In this document: piece after piece, positions 7,787 through 14,627 of the stretch | Position numbering within the stretch: the first letter of the stretch is position 1 | How the letters are laid out: every line of letters starts with the position of its first letter | NCBI GenBank assembly: GCA_016650315.1 | Contig: JAENVZ010000267.1 | Location: forward strand, 1-18,410 | Length of the DNA: 18,410 nt | Source: Alphaproteobacteria bacterium | GTDB taxonomy: Bacteria; Pseudomonadota; Alphaproteobacteria; Sphingomonadales; Sphingomonadaceae | Direction of reading: 5' to 3' | The notes under the pieces: generated by a model | What the model was told of the DNA's origin: nothing | What the model saw: only the letters and a program-made list of their open reading frames with translations | Databases searched by the model: none | Made by a program: the position numbers and the translations under genes

Positions 7787-8794
7787 ATGACGGATAAGCC
7801 GATAATTTTAGTGACGGGCGGCGCGGGTTATATCGGCAGCCATGCGGTGCTTGCCCTGCGCGATGCGGGGTACGGCGTAGCAGTCATCGACAACCTGACC
7901 ACCGGCTTTCGTTGGGCCGTGCCCGAAGACGTTGCTTTTGTCGAAGGCGATATTGAAGATCAGGCGCTGGTTGAAAAATGGATCGTCGATCAGGGCGTGC
8001 AGGCGATCATGCATTTTGCAGGGTCGATCATCGTCCCTGAATCGGTTGAAAACCCACTGAAATATTATCACAACAACAGCGTCAAAAGCCGTGCGCTGAT
8101 TGAAAGCGCGGTGCGCACCGGCGTACGGCACTTCATTTTTTCCTCGACAGCGGCAACCTATGGAATGCCCGAAGAAAGCCCGGTCAGCGAGAGCGCACCC
8201 AAAAAGCCGATCAATCCCTATGGCATGTCGAAGCTGATGACGGAAATCATGCTGCAGGACGTATCGAATGCGCATGATTTCAATTTCTGCGCGCTCCGCT
8301 ATTTCAACGTCGCGGGTGCCGATCCGCTCGGTCGCACGGGGCAATCGACCGCAGGCGCGACACATCTTATCAAGGTTGCGGTGGAAGCGGCACTGGGCAA
8401 GCGCAGCCATGTCAGCGTGTTCGGCACCGATTATGGCACGCCGGACGGAACCGGGGTGCGCGATTATATCCATGTTGCGGACCTTGCCCGCGCCCATGTA
8501 CTGGCGCTCGAAGCGCTGATGGCCGATCCTGCGACGAATCATATTCTCAACTGCGGCTATGGCCGTGGCTTTTCGGTGCTGGAGGTACTCGACGCCGTCG
8601 ACCGGGTGACGAACATGACGATCGAGCGCCGGATGGAAGGCCGCCGCGCGGGCGATCCCGATTCGCTGATATCCGACAATCGTGCGATCATGGACCGCTT
8701 TCCGTGGAAACCCCGATATGCCGATCTGGACCAGATCGTCAGCCATGCCGTCGTCTGGGAACGGAAATTGAGCGAAATCAGAGGAGGCGCTTGA
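7787..8794 (+). CDS. galE: UDP-glucose 4-epimerase
   Basis: NAD-dependent interconversion of UDP-glucose and UDP-galactose, supplying sugar nucleotides for surface polysaccharides. The 335-residue extended short-chain dehydrogenase has the NAD-binding GGAGYIGSH (11-19), the catalytic Ser/Thr region FSSTAATYG and the YxxxK pair in NPYGMSK (Tyr145, Lys149). The family motifs LRYFNVAGADP and DGTGVRDYIHVADLA are present. The ATG at 7787 follows AGGGTGACCG. It is divergent from the DUF4136 lipoprotein gene. GalE is the best match; epimerases acting on UDP-GlcNAc or other sugars cannot be excluded by sequence alone. Confidence 0.94.
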   Translation: MTDKPIILVTGGAGYIGSHAVLALRDAGYGVAVIDNLTTGFRWAVPEDVAFVEGDIEDQALVEKWIVDQGVQAIMHFAGSIIVPESVENPLKYYHNNSVKSRALIESAVRTGVRHFIFSSTAATYGMPEESPVSESAPKKPINPYGMSKLMTEIMLQDVSNAHDFNFCALRYFNVAGADPLGRTGQSTAGATHLIKVAVEAALGKRSHVSVFGTDYGTPDGTGVRDYIHVADLARAHVLALEALMADPATNHILNCGYGRGFSVLEVLDAVDRVTNMTIERRMEGRRAGDPDSLISDNRAIMDRFPWKPRYADLDQIVSHAVVWERKLSEIRGGA

Positions 8795-8867
8795 CTTTGG
8801 CGGCTCGTCCCCATAGGTGGCGGCCTTCAAATTTCTGACAAACCAAAGCTATTGGAAGCGTTTCGAC

Positions 8868-8993
8868 ATGAAGATCCGCAATTCTCTGAAGTCGCTCAAG
8901 GACCGTCACCGCGACAACCGCGTGATCCGTCGCCGTGGCCGCACCTATGTGATCAACAAGACCAACCGCCGGTTCAAGGCTCGCCAGGGCTGA
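8868..8993 (+). CDS. rpmJ: 50S ribosomal protein L36, zinc-free type
   Basis: A 41-residue, very basic ribosomal protein ([20 protein letters not shown] at the start, ending RFKARQG) of the large subunit. It is the C-minus form of L36: the cysteine/histidine zinc-binding set of the classical protein is absent and there is no cysteine at all. It resembles the alternative E. coli YkgO type and the form usual in alphaproteobacteria. A GGAAG ribosome binding site lies nine bases before the ATG. It sits 73 nt after galE and 7 nt before the HAD phosphatase on the same strand, away from any other ribosomal protein gene. Confidence 0.95.
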   Translation: MKIRNSLKSLKDRHRDNRVIRRRGRTYVINKTNRRFKARQG

Positions 8994-9000
8994 ACGATCG

Positions 9001-9615
9001 GTGGGCATAACCGCCGTCATATTTGACGTCGGCAATGTTCTCTATGATTGGGACCCCCGGTTCCTTTACGAGCGCCTGATCGATGACGAGCAGGCGCTCG
9101 ATGCGTTTCTGCGCGATGTCGTGACGCCGCAATGGCATTTCCAGCATGATGCTGGACGGCCTTTTGCCGAAACCAGCGCCGAACTGGCCGCTCAATTTCC
9201 CGAATATGCCGACCTGATCCGCCTTTGGGGTCCACGGTTCAACGACAGCGTCGGTGACCCGATAAAAGGTATGGAGAAACTGGTCGCCGAATTGGGTGAA
9301 GCGGGCGTGCCATTATTCGCCATCACCAATTTCAGCGACGAATTCTGGCCGGCTTTCCGCGCGGCGCAAACGGATATGTTCGACCGTTTCCGCGACGTGC
9401 TGGTATCGGGGGAAGTCGGCCTGACCAAGCCTGATGCAGCCATTTATCGTCTTGCTTTGGACCGATTCGGCCTGCGGCCCGAATCGACTCTATTCATCGA
9501 CGATCGGGCTGAAAATGTCAGTGGTGCGGAGGCGCTGGGAACCAAGGGACATCAGTTTCACGATTCGGACAGGTTGCGCGCCGAACTGAACCTGTTGGGG
9601 CTATTGACCGCCTGA
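9001..9615 (+). CDS. HAD-superfamily hydrolase, YihX/haloacid-dehalogenase-like
   Basis: Predicted phosphatase of HAD subfamily IA, 204 residues. Motif I reads FDVGNVLYDWDP: the nucleophile is Asp9, but the usual second Asp is replaced by Gly11, as in YihX-type sugar phosphatases (FDLGNV). Motif II is ITNFS (109-113), motif III has Lys143 in LTKPDAAIY, and motif IV is FIDDRAENV (Asp167-Asp168). The cap region (about 19-85) is helical. The substrate cannot be read from sequence; glucose-1-phosphate or another sugar phosphate is a guess. The start is a GTG at 9001, only 7 nt after the rpmJ stop, with no good Shine-Dalgarno. No in-frame ATG was found close upstream. Confidence 0.9.
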   Translation: MGITAVIFDVGNVLYDWDPRFLYERLIDDEQALDAFLRDVVTPQWHFQHDAGRPFAETSAELAAQFPEYADLIRLWGPRFNDSVGDPIKGMEKLVAELGEAGVPLFAITNFSDEFWPAFRAAQTDMFDRFRDVLVSGEVGLTKPDAAIYRLALDRFGLRPESTLFIDDRAENVSGAEALGTKGHQFHDSDRLRAELNLLGLLTA

Positions 9616-9639
9616 TCCACGACAAGCTCAGCAAGCCGC

Positions 9640-9864
9640 TTAACCCTCCTGAGTCACGGTCGCCTCTGCAGCCTTGAAACCGATCTTCGAATGTTGCCCG
9701 TCGCAAAATGGCTTTGTTGTGGACGCACCGCAACGACACAGGAAAATACGCCGCTTCCCGGCCAACTCATAAAGATTACCGTCCCCATCGCGCAATTCGA
9801 GATTGCTGAGATCACCGGTCAGTAAATACGGACCGTTTTTCGTGGCTACGACCTCGATCATCAT
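9640..9864 (-). CDS. CDGSH-type iron-sulfur protein
   Basis: Small predicted [2Fe-2S] protein of 74 residues. The C-terminal motif CRCGASTTKPFCDGQH supplies the three cysteines and one histidine (Cys43, Cys45, Cys54, His58) of the mitoNEET/CDGSH fold. The position after CDG is Gln rather than the usual Ser or Ala. No membrane anchor is present, unlike eukaryotic mitoNEET. The role is probably redox or Fe-S handling; the exact function is unknown. AGGAG lies six bases before the ATG at 9864. Two neighbouring codons (a TTG just upstream and the second ATG) are alternative starts. It is convergent with the HAD gene (24 nt apart) and downstream of clpS on the same strand. Confidence 0.9.
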   Translation of the reverse strand: MMIEVVATKNGPYLLTGDLSNLELRDGDGNLYELAGKRRIFLCRCGASTTKPFCDGQHSKIGFKAAEATVTQEG

Positions 9865-9930
9865 CAAACTCTCCTGCCCGCCTGCACCTCACCTGTTGCG
9901 AGATATCTGGTAATCAAAGGCAGCGTTTGT

Positions 9931-10314
9931 TTACGCCTTCTCCAGCGTACACTGCAAGGGATGCTGATTCTCGCGCGCGAAGTCCATGACCTGACTGACC
10001 TTGGTTTCAGCAACTTCATAGCTGAAAACACCGCATATGCCCACGCCGCGCTGATGGACGTGGAGCATGATGCGCGTGGCCTCTTCCATGTTCATCTTGA
10101 AAAAGCGCTGCAGGACCAGGACGACGAACTCCATCGGCGTGTAATCGTCGTTTAGCATCAGTACCTTATAGGGCGACGGCTTTTTGGTGCGCGTACGGGT
10201 ACGGGTGGCAACGCCCAGATTGCTGCCATCCTCGTCGCCCTTGCGTGTCGCCATCATGGCGGGGCCGGCTAATATGTCGCTCAATTGGTCCATGCGTCCC
10301 GCAGGATATGGCAT
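9931..10314 (-). CDS. clpS: ATP-dependent Clp protease adaptor ClpS
   Basis: Adaptor that delivers N-degron substrates to ClpAP. The conserved core is complete: [20 protein letters not shown] (about 49-68, with Asn55, Asp56 and Asp57 of the N-end pocket), [13 protein letters not shown] (His87), GVCG-like [14 protein letters not shown], and the C-terminal [11 protein letters not shown] flexible basic N-terminal tail ([15 protein letters not shown]) precedes the core. Of 127 residues, about the first 20 are not conserved. The ATG at 10314 has AGGA three to four bases upstream, which is close; ATGs at residues 8, 20 and 21 are alternatives. clpA is not in the window. The ribosome binding site is partly inside a possible hairpin (10319-10345). 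Confidence 0.93.
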   Translation of the reverse strand: MPYPAGRMDQLSDILAGPAMMATRKGDEDGSNLGVATRTRTRTKKPSPYKVLMLNDDYTPMEFVVLVLQRFFKMNMEEATRIMLHVHQRGVGICGVFSYEVAETKVSQVMDFARENQHPLQCTLEKA

Positions 10315-10318
10315 GGTT

Positions 10319-10345
10319 CCTGTCTAGGGCAAGGGGGAAGACAGG
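10319..10345 (-). promoter_or_regulatory. Leader hairpin overlapping the clpS ribosome binding site
   Basis: CCTGTCT (10319-10325) and AGACAGG (10339-10345) are perfect 7-bp complements with a 13-nt loop. On the clpS transcript the 3' arm contains the CAGG of the CAGGAACC ribosome binding site, so folding could reduce translation initiation. This is structure prediction by eye only. Confidence 0.4.
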
Positions 10346-10357
10346 GTTAACGGCCCC

Positions 10358-10388
10358 ATTGTAACGAAAAAAAACGGCCGCCTGTCAA
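10358..10388 (-). promoter_or_regulatory. Candidate clpS promoter
   Basis: On the minus strand a perfect -35 TTGACA (plus positions 10383-10388) is followed after 19 nt by TACAAT (10358-10363), which is 5 of 6 for the -10 consensus. The 19-nt spacer is at the long end of the accepted range. The -35 lies in the loop and 3' arm of the phasin terminator. The predicted start would give a leader of about 35-40 nt before the clpS ATG. Confidence 0.4.
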
Positions 10389-10404
10389 TCAGGCGACCGT
10401 TTTT
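10367..10404 (-). terminator. Rho-independent terminator of the phasin gene
   Basis: Perfect-length stem ACGGCCGCCTG (10374-10384) with CAGGCGACCGT (10390-10400), 11 pairs including one G-T, and a loop of 5 nt. On the minus strand the stem is followed by eight T residues, the classic terminator form. It starts about 20 nt after the phasin stop codon. Four T residues on the plus side make it weakly bidirectional. Confidence 0.88.
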
Positions 10405-10424
10405 CATATCCTATGCGTTAGAAA

Positions 10425-11285
10425 TCAGGCGGTGAAAGACTTCACCTTTTCCGAGACCAACGAAATGCGAGTGGACAGCGGCTTCGCAACGTCGCCAGCC
10501 AGCTTCAGCATGGCTTCGCTGTTCTTCGATGCTTCCGACGCCATGGTGTCAAAGGCGCTGGAGAAGAATTCGCTCTGCAGCTGGAAAAATTCGGTCGGCG
10601 ATTTGATCGATGCAAAGCTCTTCATCGTCGCAGTAACCTTCTCGAAGCTCTTGCGGCTGTATTCGGCAGCTTCCTGGCCCAGAGCTTCAGCGCCCTTGGC
10701 AGCGATCTTGCCTGATTCGACTACAGCTTCAACATTGCCCTTGGTCAGTTCGTTGACTTCCTCGAGTATCTTGCTGCTTTTCGCAACGGTAGCCTTGGCC
10801 TTTTCATTGAATTCGCCATAGATCGCCTGGAACTTTTCCTTGGCTTCGGCGGCAACTTTCTTCGTGGTCTCAATTGCGTCGGTCATTACAGTCGTTCCTT
10901 CTTTTGCTGCGGCCGAAATGGAATCAATTACTATTTTCGGCTCATTTTTTTCGGGTTCAGGCGTGGCTTCAACGGTCGGAGCGACCGGCTCGGCTACGGC
11001 TTCTTCCAAAGGCACAGCTTCGACGGTTTCAACAACCGGCGTTGCTGCAATTTCTTCCTTCATCGGCTTTGGAGCAGGTGGAGGTGTTACAACCTCGACC
11101 TTTACCGGTGCAGGTGGGGTTTCCAGCTTGGGGGTTGCTACCGGAGCCGGTTTTACAACGGGAGTAGCAACTATTTTTTGTTCAGGGGCTTTAGGTGCAG
11201 CGACAGCAGTCTTTTTCGCTGGAGCAGACATATAAGCGCTCGACGCAGCCTTCTTTGATCCTGATTTCGTCGGTGTTCCTGCCAT
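10425..11285 (-). CDS. Phasin family protein (PHA granule surface)
   Basis: Predicted granule-associated protein that coats polyhydroxyalkanoate inclusions. The 286 residues have two parts. About 1-125 is a low-complexity Ala/Pro/Val/Lys/Glu-rich tail (repeated PAPVATPK, PPAPKP and VEAVPLEEAVAEP-type words). About 130-275 is an amphipathic helical phasin domain (KVAAEAKEKFQAIYGEFNEK, then SIKSPTEFFQLQSEFFSSAFD, a segment typical of the phasin_2 family). No signal peptide or membrane segment is seen. AAGGAGG five bases upstream of the ATG at 11285 is a very strong ribosome binding site, fitting an abundant protein. It lies 121 nt downstream of phaC on the same strand, has its own promoter with a large inverted repeat, and ends at a strong terminator. 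Confidence 0.92.
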   Translation of the reverse strand: MAGTPTKSGSKKAASSAYMSAPAKKTAVAAPKAPEQKIVATPVVKPAPVATPKLETPPAPVKVEVVTPPPAPKPMKEEIAATPVVETVEAVPLEEAVAEPVAPTVEATPEPEKNEPKIVIDSISAAAKEGTTVMTDAIETTKKVAAEAKEKFQAIYGEFNEKAKATVAKSSKILEEVNELTKGNVEAVVESGKIAAKGAEALGQEAAEYSRKSFEKVTATMKSFASIKSPTEFFQLQSEFFSSAFDTMASEASKNSEAMLKLAGDVAKPLSTRISLVSEKVKSFTA

Positions 11286-11303
11286 CGAAGCCTCCTTCCA
11301 TTC

Positions 11304-11366
11304 TTGTTGCAGTGCACAATAACGGAGTCGATTTCAAATTGCAAGAGTTATTGTGCACCGCAACAA
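11304..11366 (-). promoter_or_regulatory. Phasin promoter bracketed by a 20-bp inverted repeat (PhaR operator candidate)
   Basis: TTGTTGCAGTGCACAATAAC (11304-11323) and its inverted copy (11347-11366) match at 19 of 20 positions and are separated by 23 nt. Each arm contains the palindrome GTGCAC and TTGC/GCAA words. Between and within the arms the minus strand reads TTGCAA (11339-11344), 17 nt, then TATTGT (11316-11321), a plausible -35/-10 pair. The -10 therefore lies inside the gene-proximal arm, where a bound repressor would block transcription. PhaR repressors of PHA-storing bacteria bind TGC/GCA-rich sites before phasin genes, so this is the natural candidate. No phaR is in the window. 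Confidence 0.6.
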
Positions 11367-11406
11367 AAGTGTCACAGGCACGCGAAAAGACCCTGAAAAA
11401 CTGGAA

Positions 11407-13179
11407 CTATCGCGCCTTTACATAGCGCCCCGGCGCATCCTCAATTGCCTTCAGGCGCCCCTTTCCGGGCTTTCTACCTCCTGTAGCGGGCACTGATTCG
11501 TTGCCCAACGCTTCGATCCAGTCGATCCAGTCCGGCCACCAGCTCCCCGGCGTTTCTTTCGCATGCGCAACATAATCCGCAAGCGACTGAACTTTCTTCT
11601 CACAGGTCCAATATTGATATTTACCTACAGAGGGCGGATTAACGACGCCGGCGATATGGCCTGACCCCGCCAACACGAAACGCAGCGGCCCGGAAAAATG
11701 TTCCGTTATTTTCCAGACACTTTCGGGTGGCGCGATATGATCTTCCCGGCCTGCCTGAACATAGCTTGGCGTCTTCACCTTGCGCAGATCGATAGGGGTT
11801 CCATCGATGCTGATCGCCCCGGGCTGAACCAGCTTGTTGTCCCGATACAGGTCGGCAAGATAGTTTTGATGCCATTTGGCGGGCAGGTTGGTCGTGTCGC
11901 CATTCCAGTAGAGCAGGTCAAAGGGCTTATAATCCTGTCCCAACAGATAATTGTCGACGACATAGCTCCATATGAGGTCGCGCCCTCGCAACAGATTAAA
12001 TGTCGCGGCCATGTAACGCCCGTCCAGATAGCCGTCAGCCGACAGCGTCTTCACCATCTTGAGCAGTTCATCATCGACAAACAGGCTCAGGTCGCCTGCT
12101 TTGGCAAAATCCACCTGCGCGGTAAAGAAAGTCGCGCTCTTCACCTTCTCCGCTTCCTTGCGCGCGGCAAGCAGCGCTAACGTGGCCGCCAGCGTCGTGC
12201 CCGCAACGCAATAGCCAATGGTATGCACGCTCGGCACATCCAGCAATTCACGAACCGTATCGATCGCGTCAATCTGGCCCCGCACGATATAATCATCCCA
12301 GACCACATCTTTCATGCTCTCGTCGGCAGACTTCCATGACACCACAAAGACGGTAACGCCTTGTTCCACAGCCCAGCGAATGAAGCTTTTTTGGGGGTTC
12401 AGATCGAGAATATAGAACCGATTGATCCAGGGCGGAAAGATGACAAGCGGTGTCTTGAGCACTTCCTTTGTTGTCGGTTCATACTGGATGAGCTGGTAGA
12501 GCGGGGTTTCCCGGATGACCTTGCCCGGCGTGACCGCGATATTACGGCCAACCTCAAATGCGCTACCGTCGACATGGGACAGTTGTCCCCTGTCAATATC
12601 GTTCAGCATGTTCTGCAACCCACGCAGCAGATTATCGCCGTTGGTCTCCAACGTTTTTTCAAGCACCAGCGGATTGGTCAGAGCAAAATTGCTGGGACTC
12701 ATCGCATCGATGATTCCCTTTGTAGCGAAACGGAGCTGGTCCTTCTGCTTGGGCGCGACACCGTCGACGGTATCGACAAGATGCATCATATAGTCCGCTG
12801 TCAGCAAATAGCTGCGTCGGATCATGTCGAACACCGGATCGCTTTGCCATTGCGGGGCGGAAAAACGGCGATCGCCATCAGGCCTGCCCTCCGAACCCGT
12901 CAACACTTTCCCGCCGCCTTCCAGAAAACTTTGCCAGAGAGTCAGTCCATTGGCCCAAAATTCCGACTGGACCTTCCCGGCGGCTTCAGTGTCGACCAGC
13001 AGGGGCAGACCGGGTATTTTTTCGGCCTCTGTCTCCGCCTTGGCCATCTGTCGGGCGCTATATTCAAGGAGCAGTTGCTGCGCCTGCCCGATCACCCGCG
13101 TCCAGTGCTGCATCTGGTCCAGGGCCGGCAATAGCGGCTCCATCACGCCGAAGGGCTTTTTGATGTCGGCATCGCTCAT
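11407..13179 (-). CDS. phaC: Class I poly(3-hydroxyalkanoate) synthase
   Basis: Polymerises (R)-3-hydroxyacyl-CoA to PHA on the granule surface. From the ATG at 13179 (MSDADIKKPFG) there are 590 residues, the usual class I length. AAGGAG seven bases upstream supports this start; the frame is open 28 codons further but without a good site. The N-terminal PhaC domain is followed by the alpha/beta-hydrolase core with PPWINRFYILDLNP. The lipase-like box GYCVAGT has its cysteine at about 324. The catalytic Asp480 is in AGREDHIAP and His508 in GSGHIAG, and the conserved WWPDW is near the C-terminus. The fifth position of the G-x-C-x-G box is Ala instead of Gly. It is divergent from alaC and followed by the phasin gene. 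Confidence 0.96.
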   Translation of the reverse strand: MSDADIKKPFGVMEPLLPALDQMQHWTRVIGQAQQLLLEYSARQMAKAETEAEKIPGLPLLVDTEAAGKVQSEFWANGLTLWQSFLEGGGKVLTGSEGRPDGDRRFSAPQWQSDPVFDMIRRSYLLTADYMMHLVDTVDGVAPKQKDQLRFATKGIIDAMSPSNFALTNPLVLEKTLETNGDNLLRGLQNMLNDIDRGQLSHVDGSAFEVGRNIAVTPGKVIRETPLYQLIQYEPTTKEVLKTPLVIFPPWINRFYILDLNPQKSFIRWAVEQGVTVFVVSWKSADESMKDVVWDDYIVRGQIDAIDTVRELLDVPSVHTIGYCVAGTTLAATLALLAARKEAEKVKSATFFTAQVDFAKAGDLSLFVDDELLKMVKTLSADGYLDGRYMAATFNLLRGRDLIWSYVVDNYLLGQDYKPFDLLYWNGDTTNLPAKWHQNYLADLYRDNKLVQPGAISIDGTPIDLRKVKTPSYVQAGREDHIAPPESVWKITEHFSGPLRFVLAGSGHIAGVVNPPSVGKYQYWTCEKKVQSLADYVAHAKETPGSWWPDWIDWIEALGNESVPATGGRKPGKGRLKAIEDAPGRYVKAR

Positions 13180-13219
13180 CCGGGGTCTCCTTTGCTCATT
13201 GCGCCGACCAACATCTCTG

Positions 13220-13247
13220 CTGGCAAGGCTTGTAAAGCCAGTATATA
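13220..13247 (+). promoter_or_regulatory. Candidate alaC promoter
   Basis: CTGGCA (13220-13225), 16 nt, then TATATA (13242-13247). The leader to the ATG at 13328 would be about 70-75 nt. The spacer contains a short hairpin (GGCTT 13227-13231, AAGCC 13235-13239), which could also be an operator. Motif matching by eye only. Confidence 0.35.
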
Positions 13248-13268
13248 TGCGCGGGCGGCGCAAACCAA
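13240..13268 (-). promoter_or_regulatory. Candidate phaC promoter
   Basis: On the minus strand TTGGTT (plus 13263-13268), 17 nt, then TATACT (13240-13245), which is 5 of 6 for a -10. It would give a leader of about 55 nt before the phaC ATG. The -10 shares the TATATA core with a plus-strand promoter candidate for alaC. The -35 is weak, so the call is tentative. Confidence 0.4.
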
Positions 13269-13327
13269 GCCTGACTGCGTCTCAATTGAACACTCCTATG
13301 GAGAAAGTGCAAAGGAATGTATCGATA

Positions 13328-14536
13328 ATGTCCGAAGAATTTTACCGCATCAAACGTCTTCCCCCCTATGTCATCGCCGAAGTCAACGCGATGCGGGCGG
13401 CGGCGCGCGCGGCGGGTGAGGATATTATCGATCTTGGCATGGGCAATCCCGACCTGCCTCCACCCGACCATGTGATCGAAAAATTGTGCGAAGTGGCTCG
13501 CAAGCCGGACGCACATGGCTATTCGCAATCGAAGGGCATACCGGGGTTGCGCAGGGCGCAAGCCAATTATTACGCCCGCCGCTTTGGTGTCGAACTCGAC
13601 CCTGAGTCAGAAGTTGTTGTGACGATGGGATCCAAGGAGGGTCTGGCCAGCCTTGCCACGGCAATCACTGCACCCGGCGATGTCGTGCTGGCTCCCAACC
13701 CCAGCTATCCGATCCACACTTTCGGTTTCATCATCGCAGGCGCGACAATCCGGGCGGTTCCGACAACGCCCGATGATAATTATTTTCGCGCGCTCGACCG
13801 GGCCATGGCCTTCACCGTGCCGCGGCCATCAATCCTTGTGGTGAACTACCCATCAAACCCAACGGCAGAAACGGTCGACCTTGCCTTTTACGAAAGGCTG
13901 GTCGCCTGGGCGAAAGAGAACACGGTTTGGGTAGTGTCCGACCTTGCCTATTCGGAACTCTATTATGACGGCAATCCGACGCCATCAATCCTGCAGGTGG
14001 CGGGCGCCAAGGATGTGGCGGTTGAATTCACCTCGCTCAGCAAAACCTATTCGATGGCCGGATGGCGCATGGGTTTCGCTGTCGGCAACGAGCGGCTGAT
14101 TGCAGCGATGACACGCGTCAAATCCTATCTCGACTATGGTGCCTTTACACCGATTCAGGCGGCAGCCTGCGCCGCACTCAATGGGCCGCAGGACATCGTT
14201 CAGAAGAATCGCGAACTCTATCACAAGCGCCGCGATGTGATGGTGGAAAGCTTCGCCCGCGCGGGATGGGATATTCCGCCGCCTCGCGCCTCCATGTTCG
14301 CATGGGCGCCACTGCCCCCGGCGCTCAAGGATATGGGCAGCCTGGAATTCTCCAAACAATTGCTCGTCCATGCCAAAGTCGCCGTCGCACCGGGCGTGGG
14401 TTATGGGGAGGATGGCGAAGGCTTTGTCCGTATCGCCATGGTGGAAAATGAACAGCGGCTGCGGCAGGCGGCGCGCAACGTCAAACGCTATCTGCAAAGC
14501 ATGGGCATCAACACGCCCACAGCGAAAGCGGAATAA
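13328..14536 (+). CDS. alaC: Glutamate-pyruvate aminotransferase AlaC (class I/II aminotransferase)
   Basis: PLP-dependent aminotransferase that probably makes alanine from pyruvate and glutamate. The 402 residues align well, from memory, with E. coli AlaC/YfdZ. Shared segments are RLPPYV near the N-terminus, GEDIIDLGMGNPD, DAHGYSQSKGIPGLRRA, VTMGSKEGL, NPSYPIH, YPSNPTAE, VVSDLAYSELYYDG and the Schiff-base lysine in SLSKTYSMAGWRMGF (Lys239, Arg247). The ATG at 13328 matches the family N-terminus; an in-frame ATG at 13298 would add ten residues. AAAGGAA lies 11 nt upstream of the chosen start. LL-diaminopimelate aminotransferases share this fold, but the match to AlaC is closer. It is divergent from phaC. 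Confidence 0.93.
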   Translation: MSEEFYRIKRLPPYVIAEVNAMRAAARAAGEDIIDLGMGNPDLPPPDHVIEKLCEVARKPDAHGYSQSKGIPGLRRAQANYYARRFGVELDPESEVVVTMGSKEGLASLATAITAPGDVVLAPNPSYPIHTFGFIIAGATIRAVPTTPDDNYFRALDRAMAFTVPRPSILVVNYPSNPTAETVDLAFYERLVAWAKENTVWVVSDLAYSELYYDGNPTPSILQVAGAKDVAVEFTSLSKTYSMAGWRMGFAVGNERLIAAMTRVKSYLDYGAFTPIQAAACAALNGPQDIVQKNRELYHKRRDVMVESFARAGWDIPPPRASMFAWAPLPPALKDMGSLEFSKQLLVHAKVAVAPGVGYGEDGEGFVRIAMVENEQRLRQAARNVKRYLQSMGINTPTAKAE

Positions 14537-14546
14537 TCATCCTTTG

Positions 14547-14581
14547 CGCAGGCGGTCGTCTCTATGGGGCGTCCGCCTGCG
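14547..14581 (+). terminator. Stem-loop after alaC, possible terminator
   Basis: CGCAGGCGG (14547-14555) and CCGCCTGCG (14573-14581) are perfect 9-bp complements around a 17-nt loop, 11 nt after the alaC stop. No T tract follows, so it may be a Rho-dependent or attenuating structure rather than a classic terminator. Confidence 0.45.
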
Positions 14582-14591
14582 TGATGTCGCC

Positions 14592-14619
14592 TTGCGAACG
14601 AGTGTAACGCGGGTATAGC
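14592..14619 (+). promoter_or_regulatory. Candidate promoter of the DUF2721 gene, close to its ATG
   Basis: TTGCGA (14592-14597), 16 nt, then TATAGC (14614-14619). Only 8 nt separate the -10 from the ATG at 14628. If this promoter is used, transcription would start at or next to the start codon, giving a leaderless mRNA. This agrees with the lack of a ribosome binding site there. Confidence 0.4.
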
Positions 14620-14627
14620 TGCGGCCC

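Noticed and set aside
7808-8830. 340-residue frame antisense to galE
   Set aside because: It is a shadow of the galE codon structure, with a His/Arg/Ile/Phe-rich composition and no recognisable motif; galE is unambiguous.
12361-13134. 257-residue plus-strand frame opposite phaC
   Set aside because: Shadow of phaC; no start signal or family motif.
12824-13327. Long N-terminal extension of AlaC overlapping phaC
   Set aside because: It would read across the whole phaC promoter region and add Ser/Arg-rich sequence unlike any aminotransferase; the start at 13328 matches the family.
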